Shown piece after piece: positions 49,819 through 61,297 of a stretch of DNA of 64,000 bases. The translations under genes were made by a program, and so were the position numbers. The DNA is from Stenopsyche tienmushanensis (taxonomy: Eukaryota > Arthropoda > Insecta > Trichoptera > Stenopsychidae). The stretch's first letter is position 1. Each line of letters starts with the position of its first letter. The notes under the pieces are model-generated. The model ran no database searches and had not been told where the DNA came from. It saw nothing but the letters and a program-made list of their open reading frames with translations. The stretch is taken from contig WACJ01000514.1 in NCBI GenBank assembly GCA_008973525.1, positions 620,001 through 684,000 on the forward strand, given 5' to 3'.

Positions 49819-49989
49819 CCTGTAGGTAGTCCCGCGTTAAGCGGTTGGACTCATAACTCGATCATCTAGGGTTCGAATCCCACAGGAGATGTGGCTGGCA
49901 ACCACATTTTTAAAAACATATATATGCCATGAAAAACCATGTCAAAATGGTTGGTAATGATTCCATAAAAGGGATCGCTAAAAGCCACC

Positions 49990-50026
<37 letters not shown>
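49819..50026 (+). mobile_element. tRNA-derived SINE, recent copy
   Basis: The head resembles a tRNA gene: an A-box-like GTTAAGCGGTTGG near 49835 and a perfect B box GGTTCGAATCC at 49870-49880, as needed for RNA polymerase III. A body of about 110 bp follows and ends in 35 consecutive A (49992-50026). The insertion is flanked by an 8-bp direct repeat AATTCGTT at 49811-49818 and 50025-50032. Intact duplication and long pure A-tail indicate a young insertion. Copies at 31155-31262 and 37446-37552 are older. The LINE partner that moved it is not identifiable here. Confidence 0.88.
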
Positions 50027-50028
<2 letters not shown>

Positions 50029-50183
50029 CGTTAAATTAACAGCGACATCTCTCTATCTTGCGCGTGGTGGCAAGCTTGTCGCGGGAAGATGTGTTCTTCC
50101 CACCAGCTACTCTGTAGTCTCATAGTTGATCGCTGGCCAAGCTAAATAAAGATCCTGATTAAGAATGTGGTGGTTTTCCCCAT

Positions 50184-50600
50184 TGTAGTCCGACAAATGT
50201 TTTGCAAGGCGGTGTCGGATTGTCCAATCTGTCGGACTATTGAGTACTGCCCCCGACCCCTTGTAGTCCGGATTTTTTTTTAGAAAAAAGTAATTGTAAT
50301 AAAAAATTATGAAAATGGTGATATATATAATATATAGACATTTTTATCTATGTATTTTTGAAGCGTTTTAACTATATTTTTCCAGCTACAAAGTCTTCTT
50401 ATTTGTTATATCCTTGTACAACAACTGCTTTTATGACTAATATATGCTTAGAAATAGATGTATGCCTCACTTGCCAACTTACAAAAAGAGCAATTACATT
50501 GACGAAGCTTTATCGTATATTTGTATCATACTTATATTGGAATGTCGGATTACAGGGGGCGCCGGATTAGACTGAGGCCGGATTATTGCGTATCTACTGT
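50184..50600 (-). mobile_element. pogo/Tigger-type relic, copy with both end regions
   Basis: Left subterminal region GTAGTCCGACAAATGTTTTG, then GTCGGACTATTGAGTACTGC, matches 28755-28810; right region GCCGGATTAGACTGAGGCCG ends near 50600. The middle (50370-50480) is homologous to 57885-57970 where the transposase N-terminus is read on the minus strand, with deletions. Inactive. Confidence 0.7.
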
Positions 50601-50917
50601 TATGATAATAATTATTCTTATCGTTATTTTCAGATGATATATTAATGATTGATGCAAATTCAGTCACTCATAACACTAACTCAATAAGTTCGTAGGATTT
50701 TTCACTTTAAACTGTTTTCTCCTTCGTTTGGGGCTATTTAATCGCAATTTTCCAAACAAAAAATCTTACGAACTTATTGAGTGACGTGTTAGATGCACGA
50801 CTTGATAAGTCGCTACAGTATTTACTCTTTCAGATCCAGGAAATCAGGATATACTTGAATTGAGACGATCGATCAGAAATATGAATATTTCCGTCCAGAG
50901 TCCAAGATATGAACCAC
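50448..50917. repeat. Composite duplicated block, copy 1
   Basis: About 470 bp collinear with 57383-57860. The block contains the right end of a Tigger-type element, flanking DNA, a mariner-type mini-element and more flanking DNA (GAATTGAGACGATCGATCAG, TTTCCGTCCAGAGTCCA). Because flank and inserted element are shared, the copies arose by duplication of a unit that already held both insertions, or as parts of one larger composite element. Confidence 0.7.
50679..50782. mobile_element. mariner-type mini-element
   Basis: ACTCAATAAGTTCGTAGGAT at 50679 and the complement of ATCTTACGAACTTATTGAGT ending 50782 form 24-bp inverted ends of the kind found on mariner elements; interior of about 55 bp is non-coding. 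Sister copy at 57613-57733; a lone end of the same type (ATCCTTCGAACTTATTGAGT) lies at 59005-59024. Confidence 0.75.
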
Positions 50918-53109
50918 TATACACTAACACTTTTGGAGCATTCTTATGGATGCACAGATTACACACTCAAGTTTTGACTATCATATTTTTTGCACAAAAT
51001 ACAAAAAAGCACCACACAAAAGAAATGTTTGAGGATTGCTCCGTCTTAAAAAGCAAATTCGCAGAATCGCATATTTAAACTCTCCTTTACGATGCGTGAC
51101 GTACGTATCGAGATTAGAGTATCGAAATAAATGTATTTTCTATCCAGTCTTGAGTTATCGCTGTGTTTATAGGAAAGCCATTTCTTCTTTTAATTGGGTC
51201 AAGGATGTATTTTTCAGACGCATTTTTCAATACATCAAAATTTTTCGTCGCAGAATTCCTGCTCGTCCATTATATTTAGTTCAAACGGGATTCTTCGCAT
51301 TCCGCTCGTTCGAATTATCGCATGCAATTTATCTCGCCAGATTGATGTCTGAGCGGGATTTATTGTCCCTTATTATGTCATAAATATCCAGTTAGATCTG
51401 CGTAATTATGTGAAATGTTAATAAAACCTGCGATAATAGCCGGGAGCGCGGGTAACAGCAATATAGGCGATCGCGAGAAGATTTAATGGTCCACAACTGC
51501 ACTGAGCGTTGAACATAAAAGAGATTAAATGAAAATATTTACGATGTCTTTATTGCAAACAAAGACTAAATCGTATAGTTTGTTTTTATTTTTTCATGCT
51601 CGCAGGAATAAATTTATAGGGATACTTTCAGCCCCCTCAAGCGCTCGAGGAAAACGAAGCATGCGCCTCGGGCTTGAATCGTCGGGATTTGGGGCGCGAA
51701 AATATAAATATATATTTAATTATTTATAAATTCGCAGCAGTCCGTTGGGTATATACAGAATATAATAAATTCACGTTTTTTGGGCCTGAAACGCGAACTG
51801 AAAGCAATGTCTCACATGTGTCGGGATGGCCTCGGTCAAATTGGGAGCAAGGCGTTATATAATAATTTATGGATTAGGGAGAATAGCTGGATTGACCTCC
51901 ATTTAAAAGCATGGGGTGCAGTACATTTAGCGTGAGTCATTCGGTTCTGTCATCGTCATCGGTGGCGCCAATTGCAGAGTCTCAGCTAAAATAATGTTGA
52001 CATGGCAAATGCTTTCAGGACCACTGAATGATATATGCTTTTATTTTTGCTTGACTCTTTAACATTCTGCTCTTTGAAAAATACTGGTTTTTTTTTGCCA
52101 GTACCCATTACATTGATATTTTTCCACACGTTACTAAACGACAGTGACAATAGAAATAGGCAATTGGTTATGTGGAGCCTATTGTTATTGCTCTTAAAGC
52201 GCTGAACAACGAAAAATCAGGGTATCAGTGCTTAATTTTATACTGTATCTTGATTATTTATCAAAATATACCATAGCAGTCGAAGGGTTAAGAAGCACTC
52301 TTGTAGACGTTGTCTGTGGGTTTCAAAGTTGTAACATGATTTATTTGTATAGTTAAACTAATAAACAGTTGAAATATGCAAATAGTAATTCGTTTCGAAT
52401 GTAATGCTCTTGTTTCATGAGCTCATGTATGAAAGGATTGGTGAGTGAGGAAAAGAATGACGCAGGGTCGTAAATCATATACTGCATTCACGGAATTCTT
52501 AAATTTCAAGTCAATGTAAAAGAAATTCGCAAAGTTATAGACCGACGAAGAGAAGCTGTCAGGAGAGGAGAGACTTTAAACGCGTTTTTCTTGAAAGTAC
52601 TTTTTTCAAGCTCACGGAAGTGCTCCCTTACGCCTTAGATGAGCATTCTTTTTTAAATTTGGCAGACACGTGTATAATAAACTTTTTCGTCGTATAAACT
52701 AGAATTATCTAAAAATATTCAAAAGTTTATATTTAATGAACAAAAAACTATAAAAAATGTTGATAAAAACACAAACTTTTCTTTGATTGCTCACTATTTT
52801 TTAATTTTTTAATATTTCTTCTTAATTATAGTCTAAGCTATAGATAATATTATACAAAGTAAAAATATGTTTAATTTTTTTGCTGTAAATTACTTGTCTA
52901 GGACTTAGGACATCCGTGGTGAAGAATGTCATTGTTCGCGCACCGACATATGTGGCTTTCCCCACTCCTATTACTAAACTTTATCAAACCTTAAAAAATA
53001 TTTTTATGTTCAATAAAGCCTAGTCACCTAGTCAACACAATAAATATTAACATTTTATGTTTAAAACTTTTCGCATTAAAAATAGTGTTAAAAAGTTGAT
53101 CACTTTTAG
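50918..53109. other. Gene-free stretch
   Basis: Includes a 115-codon open frame at 51036-51383, rich in Arg, Phe and Leu, without recognised domain; I do not call it a gene. The rest is AT-rich. No other repeat was recognised. Confidence 0.35.
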
Positions 53110-53345
53110 AAGCTATGAAAAACATCTGCAAGATTTATGGTGACATATTAGATGTCAGGAAATTCCAACGATGCTTTAAAGTACTTAAATCTGGTTGTTT
53201 TAATCCTAAAGAAGTTGATCAAGATTCTAAACGAAGGTTTTTGGGCCCCACACGCATTGACCTACCGCAATATGACCCAACAGCTCAACATCAGCAAATT
53301 CTTACAAGAAATTCAGGTTACAAGAAGGTCACACATGGGACCCTC
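53110..53345 (+). mobile_element. mariner transposase relic, N-terminal to middle part
   Basis: One frame gives FQRCFKVLKSGCFNPKEVDQ, like the W-x-x-x-F-x-x-G-DF-x-x-xD helix-turn-helix region of mariner transposases. The next frame gives GFWAPHALTYRNMTQQLNIS, matching the conserved WVPHEL linker motif that precedes the catalytic domain. The shift between frames and a large deletion between the two show a dead copy. Confidence 0.65.
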
Positions 53346-53509
53346 CACTGACCCGAGCTGCCGAAGTGCACACTAGGGTACAAAAATCGATGAATTTAAA
53401 AACCATGTCCTGCGAGGACCCGCTATTTCTCCATTGCTTATGGCCACTTGCGCACTGAGCGCGGGGAGATGAATTAGCTAGGAATAGCCCCCGGGAGGGT
53501 ACACACCCA

Positions 53510-53920
53510 CTGAGTTTACTAGCCGCCGGAGGGAGGGGGGACCTCTACGATCCTATCGAAGTCGTAAAAGGCCCCAGGAATGCATTTTCTCCCAAATTTG
53601 TGGCACAAAGCCCTGAACGCCCTAAAATTAGAGGGAGTGGCCATAAGGTTTCCGTGTCCAACCGGTCCGAATTTCTGGATCGCTGACACAACGAAATAGC
53701 GTCTCGCGATTGGAAGCCATGATTGGACATGTTCACAGAACATGGTCTGCGTCCACGAACGGATCTCCGCTATGGGCACTCCGAGGAAGGAGAAATCCTA
53801 AACCTGCGAATAGAACCCCTGGAGGGCCCGTGTCCCGTGAGGAACTGGGGCGTCCAGTATCCAGAGACACCGCATGCGGTACTTAATATTTTGAAAGAAC
53901 AGGAAGAGGTGGCGGCCGTA
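53510..53920. repeat. Dispersed repeat, family 3, copy C
   Basis: The longest copy together with 63335-63720. Shared blocks in order: GGACCTCTACGATCC, GTAGAAAGTCCCAGG-like, CCTAAAATTAGAGGGAG, GTGTCCAACCGG, TCGCGATTGGAAGCCAT, GAACATGGTC, GAACGGATCTCCGC, and a CCCGTGTCC..GAGGAACTGGGGCGTCCAG segment. It is GC-rich. Both strands are open for some distance, but no known protein is recognised. Confidence 0.7.
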
Positions 53921-55929
53921 CAAGAAGGTCAGAATATCTGTTCTATAGAAGGGTTGAAAAATGTTCCTCTGTACTTTCAGAAATGTGCCATTTCAGACTA
54001 TTTTCAGTCAATACCTCCTGAATTTTACGGAGAATAGGTGAGTGATTGATATGAAAATATTTTGTATAAGAAAATTGTAATGGAGTTTAAGAATATATAT
54101 TTTGAATTGCATTAACAAAAAACGATATTATTTATGGGCATCCCTAATATATATTGATATCATATTATCAAAAATTAGCTAGCATTTTCGACGTAATGCT
54201 TCCGTCAGATTCAATGCAGTTATTATCATTATTGGCATCTTATTTATTCCTAAACTGTTTTTCTAGGCTGATCATTTTAGATTGAAGAGCCATCCGTAAT
54301 GTTAAGGATCAAACTGAATTTCTATATTTGTCTCATTGCACTTTTGAACTTCAAAATATATCCATGAGTCGCGCAAATCGATTTCTTAGTTGATTTTGGA
54401 TCGAGATCGAAAATTGTTAAGAATCGTGGTTCTGAGAGTGTCTCCCTATTTACATGCATCTTTGGCAATATCAATATAGCATCAGCTGAACCAGTATAGT
54501 AGAATGATAGGGATAGGGAGGGAGAATATAGTATAACTAAGTGATCTTTCATGAATAACTATGAATATTAAGTAAAACTTCATTCATGGATGTCATTTTT
54601 ATAAGCAAGTAGCTTTTCGTAGTTGTTATGGCAAACCACTGAGCAATTAATTCATTTGGAAACTAAGAGTGAGCAACATTTAGTAGATGTGTTAAATATG
54701 AGTATACTATATCTTTTCAAAGTTAGGACAGTCCGTAGTAACAACAATCAAAACAAGTATCATCACGTAAATGTACCAGCCAGGAATAATCAAATAGTAT
54801 TTAAGTAGTCAAACCTTAAGTTTATACGATTAACTCATTAAAAAAATTTAAATGCCTATTTGACAGTTGGTGATTTTTCTTTGAATGACGATGACGTAGC
54901 ATGAGTGACAGACGATTCAAGTCACAAGCTTACAATTTTCAAATTCCTGATTTTTCCGAATCGCGCCAAATTGCAAATGAAGCATTTCCTGCGATGAAGA
55001 TGAATTTTGGGATTTCTCTGTAAACATATATTTTTCTCATCTCGAATAATGTCGCAAAATTAATGATACTGTCAGCAAATATCCCCAAAAATAATATTTG
55101 CGCGCTATTAACTAATATTTTTGTCCCTGCTGAATGATATGCAAGCCTATTTTTGGATGGAGTAAATGAAAAAATGGATATTCCTCAGTTATCATATATC
55201 ATTGCGTGTCACTCGTCATGCTTTTGAGTGCTATTGAAAGATCTGTAAAAAAATGATGGAAAGCGAGAGAAAATTTTACAAAGACATTTTTTACGGCTGC
55301 GAACGGATATAAAAAGTGACTAGTATTTTAATTTTGTATTACGATAAATACCCGAAATGTCGATTTAAATAACACTTAGTAATAATTTGATTAAAAAAAA
55401 CGCAGTACATGGTTTTAAGTCTCCCGCTTAATCGCCAGATCAATATGCGCCAACATGGTACATCCGCTAAGCGTCTCGCATAATAAATTGCGTACATAAA
55501 CAATATTTTTACTCATTCTATAACGTTCACTAAGATACGCAAAACAAATCCCCAAAGTTTCATTGCAATCGAATGAGCGGTATGGCAGCGTATAAAATAT
55601 GGACAAACAAACATTGATTTCTATATATAAGAAAATTACACAGCTGATATAGGATATTAAACTTGAATCGACGTCCATTCAATATGCTCACATTCTTATT
55701 CACTTGAGAGCGTTATTTATCACCAGCGCGTTTCCTTAGAGAAATATTTTCTGGAGTGTGTGGAGTTCAGCTATCCCTTTTTTAAAAAGTAATTTAATCA
55801 CTAAACAGTTTTGCCCGAGCGCGACTCGAGCTATTCGTATAATGACGAGCCCAAATGAGTGTTGTTTGGATTGTTTCCACCGAACGGTATATTTATTTAA
55901 CAGTGAAGTGAAGTGGAGTAAAAGTGAGA
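53921..55929. other. Gene-free stretch
   Basis: AT-rich DNA with only short open frames. An open frame running from 53723 to 54037 crosses from the family 3 repeat into unique sequence and is not a convincing gene. Confidence 0.35.
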
Positions 55930-56520
55930 GGAAACAGTGACGTAACTACTAATGGGTGAGCTTAGGCGACGCCTAGGGGCAGTAACTGTCTAATCTATGT
56001 ATATATATATACAGTACATATATGTTTTTCAAAATGCTATATTAACCTCTCCCTACCGGTGATGTGTTTACTACACATCGACTCTAATCATTGGAACATC
56101 GATATGAAATACAATAGATACGGGGTTCATTTTTTTTATATTCCTCCGTAATATAATTATAAAGCACATCAAAGTATTATAGTATATAAGTATTCATCTG
56201 CAGCGATGGAAATAAATAATTTGTCGGGAAATCGGGAATTTTGCGAATTTAGTTCGTGTCTCAGCAAAAAGGAAATTTATGTTTTTTTTTCTTGGTAGCC
56301 AGGAAAGGCTGCCATTATTTATCTATATTTAAATTGTATTTTTATCTTTCTTTTTATTTTTTATATTAAAAAAATGGACTTATTAGTAATTTTTGATTAA
56401 ATTTCAGTGTAATTTCTTTAAATATTGAACATAATCAATCCCAGAACTGATCCTGGGATCGTCTAATGCAATCCCGATATCCCGGGATCGTAATTTTGGC
56501 TCCGGATCCGATTCCCTAAT
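55930..56520 (+). mobile_element. hAT-type non-autonomous element, copy 3
   Basis: Begins with the shared 330-bp segment (CAGTGACGTAACTACTAATG to about 56265, TTAGTTCGTGTCTCAGCA), continues with a few bases like the start of the coding part in copy 2 (AAAGGAAATTTAT), then AT-rich filler, and ends with an end-like ATCCCGGGATCGTAATTTTG and CCGGATCCGATTCCCTA near 56515. No transposase is left. Confidence 0.6.
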
Positions 56521-57382
56521 CGCATTCGGGTATAATTTACTTGATGCTACAGCTGTAAAACACAAGTTCCATCTCTAGAGAAAAATAACAGGATGTTTTT
56601 TTTCTTAAGGAAAATTCTGAAGAAAATATTAGTATACACAGGAATTCTATCATCACCTCGAAAAACTGAATGAAGATCGTCATTACAAATTAATCATACA
56701 GTAGATCCCAGATTTTCTAGAATTCCAGATCGCCAAAAATACAAGCCTTTGCTGATGCGGCGACTTCCGTTGCGCAGCATATGCAAGAAGCCCAGATGTT
56801 AAGACAACTTGATATCAGCTAAAAATATTTTTTAGTAAACATTAGAGTTGATCATTTTGGAAAACATTCATATGTCAAAACGTCGACCATGGCTACTGTT
56901 AACGATCTTTAAGCAAACCGTAATTAGCTGTCATCGTAAAGTGTCAGCAACAAATCGGCGGTTAAAACGTCTCATAATAGAAGAGAAGGTCGTTCCCTCA
57001 GGCGATTTAATTTATTCGAGCATTCCCGAAAATAACGCCAAGCACAAGGAGTATGACTCAAGTGCAGAAATTACACGCCGAAGATGCATTTGCCCCATAG
57101 GGATGCGTTAAAGACAGTACGGTTTATATTGTGAGCGTGACTCATGACCGCGAGCCATTTAAATAACTCGGCTCCGTTTAAGCTTTTACGATGCCCAGTG
57201 CGTGGGTCAGACCTTTGCGCAACATAAGGATGCTCATATCGATGCCAACTTCTGAGGAGATGATTAATCAGTCGACCTGCTTCAGGTAAATCACTAAAAC
57301 TGTGATCAGGTGTTTCTTCTGGGCGACACAATGCAGCTCGTTGCCGACAGCTCCGATGACTTTTGTCATACAAGTGCATGAC
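56521..57382. other. Unassigned stretch with two open frames
   Basis: Frames at 56848-57111 (plus, 87 codons) and 57071-57379 (minus, 102 codons) are less AT-rich than their surroundings, and the minus one has a coding-like mix (YVAQRSDPRTGHRK, LFKWLAVMSHAHN). I recognise neither. They sit between a hAT and a Tigger relic, so old transposon ORFs are the likeliest explanation. Confidence 0.3.
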
Positions 57383-57860
57383 TAGAAATAAGTGTATGCC
57401 TTACTTGCCAACTTACAAAAGGAGTAATTACATTATTAAATTGACGAAGCTTTATCGTACATTTGTACCATACTTGTATTGGAATGTCGGATTACAGTGG
57501 GCGCCGGATTAGACTGAGGCCGGATTATTGCGTATCTACTGTTATGATAATAATTATTCTTATCGTTATTTTCAGATGATATCTTAATGATTTATGCAAA
57601 TTCAGTCACTCATAACACATCACTCAATAAGTTCGTAGGATTTTTCACTTTAAACTGTTTTCTTCTTCGTTTGGGGTTATTTAATCGCAATTTCTGCCGA
57701 AAAAATCCTACGAACTTATTGAGTGACGTGTTAGATGCACGTATTTATTAATCGCTTCAGTATTTACTCTTTCAGATCCGGGAAATCAGGATAAACTTGA
57801 ATTGAGACGATCGATCAGAAATATGAATATTTCCGTCCAGAGTCCAGGATTTGAACCACA
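57383..57860. repeat. Composite duplicated block, copy 2
   Basis: Collinear with 50448-50917, including the Tigger right end (GCCGGATTAGACTGAGGCCG at 57501) and the mariner-type mini-element at 57613-57733. Differences are scattered substitutions and small indels such as a TATTAAAT insertion near 57434. Confidence 0.7.
57613..57733. mobile_element. mariner-type mini-element, sister copy
   Basis: Inverted ends TAACACATCACTCAATAAG and the complement of CTTATTGAGTGACGTGTTA enclose a non-coding core nearly identical to the copy at 50679-50782. Here the pairing extends at least 8 bases farther outward than in the other copy, which locates the true ends. Confidence 0.75.
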
Positions 57861-58273
57861 ACACATATTATAGTTTTAACTATCCTTTGCTAGGTGCAAA
57901 ATCTTCTTTTTTGTTATCTCCTTGTAAAAAAACTTTACCTTCATGACCAATATAGGCCCATAAATAGATGTACGCCTGTTTTTTTCCTGAAGATAGCACA
58001 TATACAAAGCTTACTTGTTTTCTTTTTGCCTGACCCACAATCAATGTTGAGACAAACTTTTGAATGTTCTCGTGGTTCTTTTTTGTATCGTAAATTGTGG
58101 ATCTCCCTACGCCGTACTCACTTGCCAACTTACAAAAAGATTAATTACGAATCACACTTTTTTATTTTTTACATTGACGAAGCTTCACCGCTCAAATGTA
58201 CTATACTTGTATTGGGATGCCGGACTACGGGGGGCGCCGGATGGACTGGGTCCGGATTACCGCAGATCGGCTG
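57861..58273 (-). mobile_element. pogo/Tigger transposon relic with transposase N-terminus
   Basis: The minus strand encodes LASEYGVGRSTIYDTKKNHE, the helix-turn-helix of Tigger/JRK/CENP-B-like transposases, followed by KFVSTLIVG and decayed sequence. The right end, GGTCCGGATTACCGCAGATC GGCTG before TA at 58274, complements to a CAGCCGATCTGCGGTAATCC pogo-type end. The left end is missing and the catalytic domain is lost. It is the only copy in the window with a readable DNA-binding domain. Confidence 0.82.
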
Positions 58274-60554
58274 TAATGTCCAATGCATACGAAGCAAGTT
58301 TTTAAGGTAAGACAGCAAGCTAGTGCCAGCAAAGCAGCAACTTCAACAACTAGCTTCTTTTTTAAGCCAGTTTTAGCTGAAAAACTAAGTTACCTAAAAA
58401 CCAGCTTGCGAGCATTTATGTACTGGACATCCAGAAAATCGTTATATATTTGACACCATCAATACAGTCGTATAACTTCGAGGGTTTTAGTTAAGTTTTT
58501 TTGGCGGCCCCATCCCAACCCTTTAGTTCATCCCAAAACCCCAAAATACGTCGTTCTTGATACTCAATTTTTCAAATAAACAAGCATTTATTTTATAAAA
58601 TATTTTTTTAAATAAATCTTCTTATAATATTTCCTGTAAATAATTCCATAAAAATATCTTGTTCAAGTTGTATAAATATTTTTTTAAATAAGCTTTGTTT
58701 GAAGCTGATACTGTGTTTGCTCACAATCGTTTAAAAACAACAACGCGTCCACAATTCAGAGCGCTGTTTGGAGCTGTTTTTGTATAATAAAAGGGTTTTT
58801 TTCATGCGATACGCGACAATGTATGAAACAAAGATCTATCAATAGACTCTAGAGTTAAATCGGCAGTCAGGTGAATAGACAGCAATCGGCAAAATTCGTC
58901 TAAAGTAACCAAAAACTAAAATGCAGCTGGGAATGTTTTGTTCTCTATATTTTGGTATTTTATTGGACCCCAAATAAAGAAGAAAATGGTGTAAAGTAAA
59001 AAAATCCTTCGAACTTATTGAGTGATAAAGTTGATGAATTAGCCATTCAGATGATAGCTCTGCACTAAAAATCTAGCTGTTGCGATTCTTCTCTCTTGTT
59101 TTCCCCAAGTCCTTCCGTAAATCCATCAAATCCCATTTGAACTGCCACAGTGACACTTTTCTTTTGAAGTACCAAAATGTAGCTGACAATGTTTTTCGCT
59201 TACAAATCGCAAGACGAAATGTTTTTTTAATTAGTACATAAATTACAATCAAATGACGAGGGACACAATCCGAGCGTTTCGAATGCATTCACCAGCAATA
59301 TATTCGTATTTTTCGTTTTATTTTCGTCGCTTTCGCGCGGTGAATCATCGGCGACCACATTTTCAGGTGGTCATCTTTGTGGTGTGTGTGGTGTTTTTTT
59401 TTTTTTCGATTACGCGCATTGCACACGGGAAAGTTGCCACGTAATTACATATCACCCTCGACTTTTACGATTCCCGCGCAGAATGGAGCGACGTCTTGCC
59501 AAAACAAAAATGAAGAAATGCCTCGGGAATATTTTTAATACCCGTGAAAAATAAAAATACTATAATTCATTTCTGGTGACGCACAAGGCCGCATGTTTAA
59601 TTTTGCCTCATATACTTACAGGGGACTTAATTACGCCGCCGTAAACATGCGAATTTACATCTAAAAGCGTCCCTTCAAGTCCAAGTCGTTTTTTTTCCCC
59701 ATTCATAAATGTCTTGCGAGCCCCAAAATACCTTTACATAATATATATTTAGATGAGCGCATATTCGTTTATTAATAGTTCAGTACTGTCGATATTTTTA
59801 AGCATCAACATGTTTCAGAGAGCTTGCATTGTCTTATATTCTTAGGGTACTATATTCATTATTAGATATAGACCACTTATATATGAGACTTTTCCTTTGT
59901 GTAATGGTTTTTCATTGCCTTTCACATATGACTAACCCGTTGACTAATTGGATTCCGGTTTAACCCGTTGACGAGTAATCGCGCATATATGCGTTCGGAT
60001 TCAAGAGATACAGAAAAAGCTTTATCGCACATTGAGTGCGAAGATTAGTGAATCGGAGACAGAGGCGCGTGTATTGCGCCTCATTATAAACTCGTACATT
60101 GACGACAAAGTCGTACTGTAAGGCAGAGAATACAACACTAAAAAAAGTACGAACTTCTGAATTATATATAACAATGTCTTCCAGTATTTTTTCCAGATCG
60201 AGAATTTATCAAAAAGAGAAAATCACTTCGATTTTTATAATAAATATAGAAGCAGTGCCTAAACATATGCAAATAGAGGTGCCCAATAGTGCAGTTAGTC
60301 TGAGCAGATTTAATTCTCCAGATTAACAGCGACATCTTCCCTCTCTCTCCATGTGCAATGTGTTGTTTTAATAGCGCCATCTCTTGTGGCCCTACAGAGA
60401 CATTACACCTGCATACCGACCGATCGCTTCTTGCGCTTGCACCGTTGCTGTTTGGGTAGTGACGCGCAGGAGGCGGGACTCAAGAGAGTCGTCGGTTAGC
60501 CTTGACTGCGGGAGGTCGTCCCTCCTGCAGCCAGATCTCTCTTGTGTGGAATAA
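58274..60554. other. Gene-free stretch
   Basis: AT-rich with scattered element ends: a lone mariner-type end at 59005-59024 and TTAACCCGTTGA-type motifs at 59935-59975. Several short open frames, none recognised. Confidence 0.35.
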
Positions 60555-60754
60555 GGCCTGATCCACACTATGGTGCCGGTAACGGTTCGATCTCGCTCTC
60601 GGTCTCGGTCCGGTCAAATATTCTCATACAAAAAACGGGACTGGAACGATCCGATAGTGTGAACACTCTGATTGTTTCTTGTGTAAGAATATTTGATCGG
60701 ACCGAGACCGGAGCGAGATCGAACCGTTACTGGCACCATAGTGTGGATCAGGCC
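60555..60754. mobile_element. Harbinger-type palindromic MITE
   Basis: A 200-bp near-perfect palindrome: GGCCTGATCCACACTATGGT at the left pairs with the complement of the right end, and the arms extend about 75 bp each (TAACGGTTCGATCTCGCTC, CGGTCTCGGTCCG.TCAAATATTCT) around a short loop. It is flanked by TAA on both sides (60552-60554 and 60755-60757). GGCC ends with a 3-bp TAA duplication are typical of PIF/Harbinger MITEs. The arms differ at only a few positions, so the insertion is fairly recent. Non-coding. Confidence 0.88.
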
Positions 60755-61117
60755 TAAATAGTTATTTAGAGAAGAGCATCTTTCTGTTCGGCGCCCGTCT
60801 ATTCCCACCCATTCGGGGATCCGGGGATTCTGCCCCCGCCTCAATGTTACAATATCCTTTTATGTGGCTGGTAGAAACCATGGTTGAAATAAAATTGAAA
60901 TTTTGTTGAAATTTTCTGTGGCCGGATGCAGCGTAATAGTGAAATCGCAATAGGAAATCGCGCTTATCGAGAATCTCTGTGAGAGAAAATCTCATGGGCC
61001 CAGAAGATCTCAAATTTATATACAAAAATAAACCTATATTTCCATGAAAATTTGCAGTTTTTTTGCGGTCCATCTAAACTTTAATCTTTTTACTATCTTT
61101 TTTTAAATTTAGTCCAT
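60755..61117. other. Gene-free stretch
   Basis: Nothing recognised apart from a GC-richer edge (60780-60840) beside the MITE. Confidence 0.3.
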
Positions 61118-61297
61118 ATTAGCCTTTGAGTTGGGCTCAATAATATCAACAGTATTTAGGGTTCATTTATTGATATACAAGCTTAATTCACACTGCGCGT
61201 ATCTGAGAGAAATTGGATTTGTGTGGACAACAAGTGGTGGACATACGAGTATAGCATCTATGTTTGACTCAATTAACTCACTAATCAAAGGGTTAAA
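61118..61297. mobile_element. MITE, TTAACCCTTTG family, copy 3 (reverse)
   Basis: Ends TTAGCCTTTGAGTTGG at 61118 and CTAATCAAAGGGTTAA at 61281-61296 are inverted. The complement of the interior contains CCACTTGTTGTCCACACAAA, equivalent to CCACTTATTGTCTGTACAAA of copy 1. Confidence 0.55.

Noticed and set aside
49820..49890. A tRNA gene
   Set aside because: A and B boxes are present but the arms do not fold into a cloverleaf, and a SINE body with A-tail and target duplication follows.
51036..51383. 115-codon open frame as a gene
   Set aside because: No recognised motif, no splice context or poly(A) signal, and composition of a chance frame.
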